A DNA stretch of 42,008 nucleotides from Lentisalinibacter sp964602525 (lineage in GTDB: Bacteria > Pseudomonadota > Gammaproteobacteria > Steroidobacterales > Woeseiaceae): contig CAZRSA010000011.1 in assembly GCA_964602525.1 (NCBI GenBank), forward strand, positions 1-42,008, given 5' to 3'. The notes beneath the pieces were generated by a model. The model was not told the DNA's origin. It saw nothing but the letters and a program-made list of their open reading frames with translations, and did no database searches. Shown piece after piece: positions 1 through 5,752 of the stretch (within the stretch, counting starts at the first letter, position 1; every line of letters begins with the position of its first letter). Both the position numbers and the translations under genes were made by a program.

Positions 1-10
1 CTGAATCGGA

Positions 11-25
11 GGTTTGATTCAAACC
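11..25. repeat. 15-bp perfect palindrome upstream of feo
   Basis: Arms GGTTTGA and TCAAACC are separated by a single T. No T-run follows, so it does not look like an intrinsic terminator. It sits just left of the first Fur-box-like site and could be an operator for an unidentified regulator. It does not fit an FNR site, because the four-base spacer is missing. The function is unknown. Confidence 0.4.
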
Positions 26-27
26 CA

Positions 28-46
28 AATGCGAATGATTTGCATT
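28..46 (+). promoter_or_regulatory. Fur-box-like operator 1
   Basis: This 9-1-9 near-palindrome has arms AATGCGAAT and ATTTGCATT around a central G. By eye it matches the extended 7-1-7 Fur consensus (AATGATAAT-N-ATTATCATT) at about 15 of 19 positions. It lies about 135 bases before the first feo gene and overlaps the likely -35 element. Iron-loaded Fur bound here would block transcription. Fur itself is encoded at 11065-11490. Confidence 0.6.
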
Positions 47-69
47 ACGTATTAGTACCTGTACATACT
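40..69 (+). promoter_or_regulatory. Candidate feo promoter
   Basis: A -35-like TTGCAT (40-45) is followed after 18 bases by a -10-like CATACT (64-69). Each hexamer matches the sigma-70 consensus at about four positions, so the call is moderate. Overlap with the Fur box at 28-46 supports iron-repressed control. The transcript would have a leader of about 100 bases containing the inverted repeat at 61-84 and the second Fur-like site. Confidence 0.35.
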
Positions 70-84
70 TCGGGCTCTATGTAC
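61..84. repeat. Inverted repeat in feo leader
   Basis: GTACAT (61-66) and ATGTAC (79-84) are exact inverse complements separated by 12 bases. The element lies between the two Fur-box-like sites. It may be an operator for a second regulator or a small hairpin in the feo leader RNA. No function can be assigned. Confidence 0.3.
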
Positions 85-105
85 CGCCCGGTGGACAGTA
101 CGAAT

Positions 106-120
106 ATGAATCATTCTCAT
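106..120 (-). promoter_or_regulatory. Fur-box-like operator 2
   Basis: Read on the minus strand this is ATGAGAATGATTCAT. It matches the left half and centre of the Fur 7-1-7 consensus almost perfectly, but the right half is degenerate. It lies between the candidate promoter and feoA, so a Fur dimer here could act with the site at 28-46. It is weaker than site 1. Confidence 0.45.
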
Positions 121-181
121 CGGTGTTAGCCTCTGCAGCCATGAACCGAGATGTGGAACAGCCCCGGAAGGAGACCGCCTG

Positions 182-433
182 ATGGCTGCGCTGGAGAGAT
201 CCGGTGAAAAAGCGTTTCCACTGGCCATGGCCGGCGAGGGCGACCGGGTGCGTATCCACTTGTTACGCGGCGGCAAGGGGCTGGAGATGCGCCTGACGTC
301 GCTGGGGCTAAACGTCGGCAGCGAACTCATGGTGTCACAGCACCAGGGCGGCAAGATGGTGGTGCTGCGCGGGGAGACGCGTCTCGCGCTGGGCGCCGGC
401 ATGGCACAGAAGATCATGGTGATTCCCGCGTAG
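182..433 (+). CDS. feoA: FeoA-family ferrous iron transport protein (first copy)
   Basis: This 83-residue protein belongs to the FeoA family, a small SH3-like cytoplasmic protein thought to interact with FeoB and support ferrous iron uptake. The core from about residue 20 (GDRVRIHLLRGGKGLEMRL, then SLGLNVGSELMV and a VVLRGETRLALG strand) is typical, including the SLGL turn. The start is supported by an AGGAG ribosome site at 168-173, eight bases upstream. It is the first gene of feoA-feoA-feoB-feoC, behind two Fur-box-like sites, so iron repression is expected. The N-terminal 15 residues extend beyond the usual FeoA core. The next gene is a second, diverged FeoA. Confidence 0.9.
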   Translation: MAALERSGEKAFPLAMAGEGDRVRIHLLRGGKGLEMRLTSLGLNVGSELMVSQHQGGKMVVLRGETRLALGAGMAQKIMVIPA

Positions 434-460
434 CCGGGCCCCTTCGCAGAGGCAACTGCA

Positions 461-694
461 ATGTCAATGAATCTGAAACAGCTGTCCGTGGGCGACTCCG
501 GTCGCGTGGTGGGCTTCGGCGAGGGCAGCAAGACCTATCGCCGCAAGCTCCTGTCGCTGGGCCTCACCCCGGGCACGGAACTGACCGTCACCCGCTATGC
601 CCCCATGGGCGATCCGGTAGAGATCCGGGTGCGCGGTTTCTCCCTCAGCCTCCGCAAGGACGAGGCAGCGAGTCTGCTGGTGGAAAAGAGCTAG
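461..694 (+). CDS. feoA: FeoA-family ferrous iron transport protein (second copy)
   Basis: A second FeoA-type protein of 77 residues, with the pattern LSVGDSGRVVGF, YRRKLLSLGLTPGTELTV and a C-terminal strand VEIRVRGFSLSLRKDEA that closes the SH3-like barrel. It is closer to the classical FeoA that precedes feoB in Pseudomonas-like operons than the copy at 182. It lies 27 bases after the first feoA and 42 bases before feoB, so all are probably co-transcribed. Tandem diverged feoA genes are known in feo operons, and whether the two act as a heteromer with FeoB is not known. The start is the first ATG, with an alternative ATG two codons later. Confidence 0.92.
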   Translation: MSMNLKQLSVGDSGRVVGFGEGSKTYRRKLLSLGLTPGTELTVTRYAPMGDPVEIRVRGFSLSLRKDEAASLLVEKS

Positions 695-736
695 TGGAAA
701 AGACAGCGGAAAAGACACAGTAGCGCAGGACAACTG

Positions 737-3157
737 ATGAGCGAGCAATACACCGTCGGCGTCGTCGGCAACCCCAACTGCGGCAAGACTACCCTGTTCA
801 ACGCGCTGACCGGCGCAAAGCAGCGGGTGGGTAACTGGCCCGGCGTCACCGTAGAGCGCAAGGTGGGCCGTTACGTCTTTGACGGCATCGCCTTCGAACT
901 GGTGGACCTGCCCGGGACCTATTCCCTGGAAGTCTCCGACGACAGCGTCTCGGTAGACGAGGCCATCGCGCGGGACTACGTGGCGGGGCGCGAGGCCGAT
1001 CTCGTCCTGAACATCGTCGACGCCTCCAACCTGGAGCGCAATCTCTATCTGACCTCGCAGCTTCTCGAGATGAAGGTGCCGATGGTCGTGGCGCTGAATA
1101 TGATGGACGTGGCCGGCGAGCGCGGCATCGAGATCGACGCCGCCGCGCTGTCGGAGCGCCTGGGCTGCCCGGTGGTGCCGGTGGTCGCCGCCAGCGGCAA
1201 GGGTGTGGACGAACTCAGGAGGGTCCTGCTGGACGCGGCCCGGGCCGAGCAGCGGCCCACCGCGGAGGTGGCGTATCCCGCGGCGCTGGAGAAGGCCGTG
1301 GCCTCGCTCCTGCCGCGCATCGAGGAGGCGGCCCGCACGAACGGCGCGGACCCTCGCTGGCTCGCGGTACAGCTGCTCGAAGGCGATTCGCTGGCCCGCA
1401 GCATGGCCGGCCCGGAGATCGGGCGGGACCTCCCGGAGCTGCAGCAGGAGACCGAGGAGGCGCTGGGCGACGACATCGACATCAGCCTGGCCGATGCCCG
1501 GTACGGTTTCGTCAACGAGGTCACCCGGGGCACCGTCAAACGCAAGGGCGAGGTCACACGGAGCCTCTCCGACCGCATCGACCGGGTCGTACTGAACCGC
1601 GCGCTGGGCATCCCGATCTTCCTGCTGGCGATGCACCTCATGTTCATGTTCACCATCAACATCGGCGGCGCCTTCATCGACGCCTTCGATATCGTGAGCG
1701 GCGCGATCTTCGTCGATGGCTTCGCCGGGGTGCTGGCCGGCATCGGCTCGCCGGAGTGGCTGACCGTGCTGCTGGCCAACGGTATCGGCGGCGGCATTCA
1801 GGTGGTGGCCACCTTCGTCCCCATCGTGGCCTTCCTGTTCCTGTTCCTGTCCATACTCGAGGACTCGGGCTACATGGCCCGGGCGGCCTTCGTCATGGAC
1901 CGCTTCCTGCGCAGCATCGGCCTGCCGGGCAAGTCCTTCGTGCCGATGATCGTGGGTTTCGGCTGCACGGTGCCCGCCATCATGGCCACCCGCACGCTGG
2001 AGAACGAGCGCGACCGGCTCATGACCATGACCATGTCCCACTTCATGTCCTGCGGCGCGCGGTTGCCCGTTTACGCATTGTTCGCAGCCGCCTTCTTCGC
2101 CGCCTGGGGCCAGCACCTCGTGTTCCTGCTGTACGTCATCGGCCTGGCCGCCGCCATCCTCACCGGCCTGGTGCTGAAGAACACTCTGCTCCGCGGCGAC
2201 GTTACGCCGTTCGTCATGGAGCTCCCGCCCTATCATCTGCCCACGGTCAAGGGCATCGGCCTGCGCACCTGGGACCGGACCAAGGGCTTCATGTTCCGCG
2301 CCGGCAAGGTCATCGTGCCGATGGTGCTGGTGCTGAACGTGCTGAACAGCGTCGGTACCGACGGGAGCTTCAACAACGAGGACAGCGACCGGTCGGTGCT
2401 GTCCGAGGTGGGCCGCACCATCTCTCCCGTTTTCTCGCCTTTCGGCCTGAATGAGGAGAACTGGCCCGCGTCCGTGGGGATCTTCACCGGCCTGCTGGCC
2501 AAGGAGGCCGTCGTCGGCACGCTGGACTCGCTGTACACCACGCTGGGCGAGGAGGCCGAGAGGGAGCTGCGCAGCCAGACCATGCCCAAGCCGCTCAGCT
2601 GGCGCGCCGACAAGACCGAGGAGGTGCTGCCCCCCGACGAGCCGGAGGCGGGCGAGGGCTTCGATCTCGTCGGCACCATCGGCGAGGGCCTGGCGACCGT
2701 GCCGGCGAACCTCGGCGACGCGGTCGGCAGCTGGCTGGACCCGCTGGGGCTGAACATCGGCGATGTCCGCGATCAGGCCGCGGCGGCCGAGGCCCAGGAG
2801 GTCGGCGTCGGCACCTTCGGCGCCATGGCGCAGCGCTTCGACGGCCAGGTCGGCGCCTTCGCCTACCTGCTGTTCGTGCTGCTGTACTTCCCCTGCATCG
2901 CCGCGATCGCTGCCGTGTATCGCGAAGCCGGCACGCGCTGGGCCCTGTTCGTGGCCGGCTGGACCACCGGCCTGGCCTATGGCGTGGCCACCATCTTCTA
3001 CCAGGCGGCCACGTTCGCACAGCACCCGGCCTCCTCGGCGGCCTGGATCGGCGGCATGCTGGCGGCCTTCGCCGTCGTGATCGCAGCGCTGCGGGTCCGG
3101 GGGCAGCGCCGGTCGCGGAGAACGGCAATTCCGCTGGAAGCCGCCCAGGAGGCGTGA
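737..3157 (+). CDS. feoB: Ferrous iron permease FeoB
   Basis: FeoB is the inner-membrane Fe(II) transporter, with a cytosolic GTPase domain and a helical membrane domain. At 806 residues the length is normal. The GTPase motifs are intact: G1 GNPNCGKT (11-18), G3 DLPG (57-60), G4 NMMD (121-124) and a G5-like ASGKG (152-156). A GDI-like helical linker follows to about residue 270. Transmembrane segments begin near residue 288 and include the two Gate-type regions, for example GFGCTVPAIMATRTL near 410, with conserved cysteines. A soluble insertion lies at about 600-690 between late membrane helices. It is flanked by two feoA genes and a feoC-like gene, consistent with a Fur-controlled operon. 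Long reverse-strand ORFs over this gene are GC-driven shadows. Confidence 0.98.
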   Translation: MSEQYTVGVVGNPNCGKTTLFNALTGAKQRVGNWPGVTVERKVGRYVFDGIAFELVDLPGTYSLEVSDDSVSVDEAIARDYVAGREADLVLNIVDASNLERNLYLTSQLLEMKVPMVVALNMMDVAGERGIEIDAAALSERLGCPVVPVVAASGKGVDELRRVLLDAARAEQRPTAEVAYPAALEKAVASLLPRIEEAARTNGADPRWLAVQLLEGDSLARSMAGPEIGRDLPELQQETEEALGDDIDISLADARYGFVNEVTRGTVKRKGEVTRSLSDRIDRVVLNRALGIPIFLLAMHLMFMFTINIGGAFIDAFDIVSGAIFVDGFAGVLAGIGSPEWLTVLLANGIGGGIQVVATFVPIVAFLFLFLSILEDSGYMARAAFVMDRFLRSIGLPGKSFVPMIVGFGCTVPAIMATRTLENERDRLMTMTMSHFMSCGARLPVYALFAAAFFAAWGQHLVFLLYVIGLAAAILTGLVLKNTLLRGDVTPFVMELPPYHLPTVKGIGLRTWDRTKGFMFRAGKVIVPMVLVLNVLNSVGTDGSFNNEDSDRSVLSEVGRTISPVFSPFGLNEENWPASVGIFTGLLAKEAVVGTLDSLYTTLGEEAERELRSQTMPKPLSWRADKTEEVLPPDEPEAGEGFDLVGTIGEGLATVPANLGDAVGSWLDPLGLNIGDVRDQAAAAEAQEVGVGTFGAMAQRFDGQVGAFAYLLFVLLYFPCIAAIAAVYREAGTRWALFVAGWTTGLAYGVATIFYQAATFAQHPASSAAWIGGMLAAFAVVIAALRVRGQRRSRRTAIPLEAAQEA

Positions 3158-3220
3158 CCGGTGCGGCGCCCGGTGCGAATACGAGGCAGAAGAGACGACG
3201 GAACCACGAGGTAACAGGGA

Positions 3221-3439
3221 ATGATCCTCTCCGAACTCCGGGATTATCTGAAGACGCAGCGGCGAGCGTCGCTGGCCGACATGGCGCTGCATTTGCGTTG
3301 CGAGCCCGATGCGCTGCGCGGCATGCTGAACAAGTGGGTCGCGAAGGGCCGGGTGGAGAAACTGCCCGACGGCGCGGCGTGCGGCAGCTGCTGCCAGTGC
3401 GAGCCGGAGCGCGTGGAGATCTACGAGTGGACCGGTTGA
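3221..3439 (+). CDS. feoC: FeoC-like winged-helix protein
   Basis: This 72-residue protein has the FeoC layout. The N-terminal winged helix (ILSELRDYLKTQRRASLADMALHL, then DALRGMLNKWVAKGRVEKL) is followed by a cysteine-rich wing with Cys54, Cys57, Cys58 and Cys60. In enteric FeoC these cysteines can hold an iron-sulfur cluster, and the protein has been linked to FeoB stability or feo regulation. It lies 63 bases after feoB and is probably co-transcribed. A GAGGTAACAGGGA stretch just upstream provides the ribosome site. Family membership is clear from the fold pattern and context, but the precise function here is inferred. Confidence 0.85.
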   Translation: MILSELRDYLKTQRRASLADMALHLRCEPDALRGMLNKWVAKGRVEKLPDGAACGSCCQCEPERVEIYEWTG

Positions 3440-3468
3440 ACGCCGTATCGCCCGGCCGGAGGTGAGCG

Positions 3469-4044
3469 GTGGCCGCCGGGACGGTGCTGGTCACGGGAGT
3501 TCACCGCGAGGAACTAGCCTTCGGCGACCGTGTCACCCATCGGCTGGACGCCCGCGGGATCGACCTGCTGCGCATTCCGGAGGGCGTGTCCCAGCGCTGC
3601 CCGGACGTCAGCCAGCAGTTCTACTACGAGGCACGGCAGCGCGAGCTCTACCTGCAGCTCCATCAGCAGGTGAAGGGACGATACGGCCTGCTCATCGACC
3701 TGCACAGCGGCCTCGACGAGGGCGGTGCGAGTGCCGATGTCTACTGCCATGAATCGGCATTGCTGGACTGCGTCGGGTCCGGCCTGGACGACACCCGCTT
3801 CGCCGGCTCCGTGCGCCTGATACGCATCGTCGCGCCGGGAGAGCCCGCCGACGCGCGGGCACAGCGTGGCCGGGTGGAGGCCGGCGCGCGGACCTGCATT
3901 CCGCCGGTCATCTGGGAGGGCGGCCGGCCGCTGTACGTGGGTCTGGAAGTCTATCTGCCCGAAGACCGCGAGGGTGTCCGCGAGGCCGTCGCGCTGGCGC
4001 GGCATCTGATCGATCGTATCCGGGGCTGCGGGGACGAGCGCTGA
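3469..4044 (+). CDS. Putative small zinc-dependent hydrolase (M14/AstE-AspA-like)
   Basis: I do not recognise this 191-residue protein as a named gene. It has the residue pattern of a reduced M14 or succinylglutamate-desuccinylase-type metallohydrolase. A His12-x2-Glu15 pair in VTGVHREE follows the first strand, a third possible ligand His79 sits in LLIDLHSG, and a candidate catalytic Glu160 sits in YVGLEVYLPE. N-formylglutamate amidohydrolase-like proteins share the DLHS signature and are an alternative. There is no signal peptide or membrane segment, so it should be cytosolic. The start is GTG at 3469, with GGAGG six bases upstream. It begins 29 bases after feoC and is probably the last gene of the feo transcript. 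The substrate and any link to iron are unknown. Confidence 0.55.
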   Translation: MAAGTVLVTGVHREELAFGDRVTHRLDARGIDLLRIPEGVSQRCPDVSQQFYYEARQRELYLQLHQQVKGRYGLLIDLHSGLDEGGASADVYCHESALLDCVGSGLDDTRFAGSVRLIRIVAPGEPADARAQRGRVEAGARTCIPPVIWEGGRPLYVGLEVYLPEDREGVREAVALARHLIDRIRGCGDER

Positions 4045-4059
4045 GGCGGCGACCGCCTC
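4043..4059. terminator. Hairpin between convergent genes
   Basis: A perfect 7-bp stem (GAGGCGG and CCGCCTC) with a CGA triloop begins within the stop codon of the hydrolase gene. It lies between this gene and the convergent dioxygenase gene. No T-run is present on either side, so it is at best a weak terminator or a 3-prime mRNA stabiliser. Confidence 0.3.
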
Positions 4060-4104
4060 CGGTGGCGCTTGTTCCGGGACCCGGCGCGGGCCGCTGCACC
4101 GGGT

Positions 4105-5142
4105 TCAGTTCTGCATCGGGATGCGTTCGTGCCACCGGAAACCGATACCGCCCGCCTGCCAGACACCTTCGCCGAACGGGCTCGGCCCCGCAATGTTGAT
4201 ACGGCTCGGCAATCCGTAGTGAGGCGCCAGATCGCTGACGCCACGAACCGTGCTGCGATGCATGATGCGCAGACCCTGTTCCTCGGGAGGCAAATGGGCC
4301 TGAGGTGAAGCCCGATGCGCTACCGCCAGGTTGTCGATGAAGATGCAGTCGTTTTCCTCGTACTCGTAGGCGATGGCGTAGCCGTCTTCGAGGCCCGCAT
4401 CCAGGACCTCCCTGTACTCGTGGCAGAGGTGTCTCAGTTCTTCCGAACCGAGCAGGCGAAAGCCATCCTCGTCGCGGAGTTTCTCGATAACCGCCCCGGT
4501 CATGCCCAGATGCAGCCAGAGACTCTTCCGCCCGGAGATGGGGTGTTCATGCACTGCTGGGTGGACGACTCCAGAGGCGGAATTGACCGAGGACAGACGG
4601 TCCCAGAATTCCCGCCGCTGCTCCGGGAGAGCGTCATAGGCCGCCCCCTGGTGAGCGAAATAGGTGCCTCCGCCTTTCTCCGCCGGGCGGACGATGTGGT
4701 AGCCCGAATGGGAGAAGGTGTCGGTGTTGAAGCTGCCGTCGTTGTGCCACTGGGGACCCACGCCCGGGATTCCGTGATGCCGATCGTTCGACAGCCGGAA
4801 AATATGTCGGTTCCTGTCCGGCGTCGCCGGATGAACCCCGTGCGTGCTGTGGAGCTCTTTCCCGCCCCACCAGCAGCTGGCGCGGAGAAAATCCTCGATC
4901 TCCAGTGCCCGACCGGACCTGAACACGATGAACCCGCGACCGGCCATTTCCCGTTCCAGCGCCTCGGTTACCTCTGGGGGTGGGGGCTCCGGAGACGACA
5001 GGTCGAGATCGAATACCTCGGCGCCGATCGGATCCAGTGGCAGGATCCTGGCTCCGGCCCTCTCGATCGTCTCGACGCGTGCCGGGTCGAGGGGCGGAAT
5101 CTTCGACGACGCGTCTGCCGGTGCGGGGTTCGCCTTGTTCAT
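4105..5142 (-). CDS. TauD/TfdA-family Fe(II)/2-oxoglutarate-dependent dioxygenase
   Basis: This 345-residue protein has the double-stranded beta-helix signature of the TauD/TfdA family, which couples 2-oxoglutarate decarboxylation to substrate oxidation with Fe(II). The iron triad is visible: His133-x-Asp135 in QWHNDGSF and distal His276 in VAHRAS. Arg292 or Arg296 (LRIMHRSTVR) is the likely 2-oxoglutarate anchor. The start is placed at the internal ATG ending at 5142, because longer readings run into the tmRNA gene. The first 25 residues are Pro/Ala-rich. Downstream of ssrA on the same strand, it has no partner genes that would indicate a substrate. Taurine, sulfate-ester, aryloxyalkanoate and other oxidations are all possible, so only the family is called. 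Confidence 0.85.
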   Translation of the reverse strand: MNKANPAPADASSKIPPLDPARVETIERAGARILPLDPIGAEVFDLDLSSPEPPPPEVTEALEREMAGRGFIVFRSGRALEIEDFLRASCWWGGKELHSTHGVHPATPDRNRHIFRLSNDRHHGIPGVGPQWHNDGSFNTDTFSHSGYHIVRPAEKGGGTYFAHQGAAYDALPEQRREFWDRLSSVNSASGVVHPAVHEHPISGRKSLWLHLGMTGAVIEKLRDEDGFRLLGSEELRHLCHEYREVLDAGLEDGYAIAYEYEENDCIFIDNLAVAHRASPQAHLPPEEQGLRIMHRSTVRGVSDLAPHYGLPSRINIAGPSPFGEGVWQAGGIGFRWHERIPMQN

Positions 5143-5248
5143 ACCCCGAGGGTAACGCAACGACACCCGGGGGGAGCAACGCCGATTGGCCGGGCCCGCT
5201 GCGTGAAGCAGCCACTTCGTCCGCCCCGGACACTCCATGCCGAACGCG

Positions 5249-5269
5249 AAAGTCCGCATTGACGCGGAC
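5249..5269 (-). terminator. Weak terminator-like hairpin after ssrA
   Basis: On the minus strand, 30 bases beyond the tmRNA 3-prime end, GTCCGC pairs with GCGGAC around a six-base loop and is followed by TTT. The stem is only six pairs and the T-tract is short. It may end the ssrA transcript, or some transcripts may continue into the dioxygenase gene. Confidence 0.3.
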
Positions 5270-5298
5270 CCGGCTATCGCGAGGCATGGATGATTGTT

Positions 5299-5659
5299 TG
5301 GTGGAGGCGGCGGGAATCGAACCCGCGTCCGCAAGCCCTCTGCCCTGAGCTCTACATGCTTATTCCACCTTTGTTCTCACTACGGGCAACCCGGTGGAAA
5401 GGGCAAACCCGCAGCCAGTCCGGAATTGGGTTTTAACGGTCGGAGCCCGGACGACTCCTCGCGCGATCCTGTGTGGATGACTCCCGGGACCGGACGCACA
5501 GGCACGTGCCGGGCGGAAGGCTTCAAACCGGTTTTTAAGCGGCTAAAGCGTAGTTGTCGTCGTTGGCAACTATAAGGTTTGCAGATGGTTTAACGAGGTA
5601 CTCTGCACCTCGGCATGCACCCAGGGGTTCGCGACCCACGTCGAAGCCATGTCGCCCCC
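5299..5659 (-). ncRNA. ssrA: Transfer-messenger RNA (tmRNA)
   Basis: This is a one-piece tmRNA of about 361 bases. The 5-prime end GGGGGC pairs with GCCTCC near the 3-prime CCA to form the alanyl acceptor stem, with a G-U at the third pair as alanyl-tRNA synthetase requires. The CCA is encoded. The T-arm GGTTCGATTCC and the conserved ATGGCTTCGACG start are present. The tag reading frame lies at 5535-5567 and encodes ANDDNYALAA followed by TAA, one residue different from the E. coli ANDENYALAA tag. With SmpB it rescues stalled ribosomes and marks the peptide for proteolysis. A possible -10 (TATCAT on the minus strand) lies at 5671-5676; no good -35 was found. smpB is about 2.6 kb upstream on the same strand. 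Confidence 0.97.
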
Positions 5660-5752
5660 AAGTTCTGTCTATGATAACGGATGTGGGGTGGAAGTTCCGT
5701 GATTCAATGCCGGGTGAACGCGATAATCAGGCGCTTTCGGAGTGAGGCAGCG

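Noticed and set aside
1..181. FNR site in the palindrome at 11-25
   Set aside because: FNR sites need a four-base spacer between TTGAT and ATCAA; here the arms are separated by one base.
464..3292. 942-codon open frame on the minus strand across feoB
   Set aside because: It is antisense to a fully conserved feoB and reads as low-complexity Arg/Gly/Ala/His-rich peptide with no recognisable domain. This is typical of the shadow frame in high-GC genes.
4117..5262. Plus-strand open frames (for example 4315-5262) opposite the dioxygenase
   Set aside because: The minus-strand frame has the complete iron-binding triad and family pattern; the opposing frame has no domain.
5143..5298. Possible att site or integrase remnant at the ssrA 3-prime end
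   Set aside because: No duplicated ssrA end and no integrase-like frame were seen in the window; only a weak hairpin is present.
5294..5745. Short plus-strand frames over the tmRNA region
   Set aside because: The sequence is explained completely by ssrA on the other strand, and the peptides show no conservation pattern.
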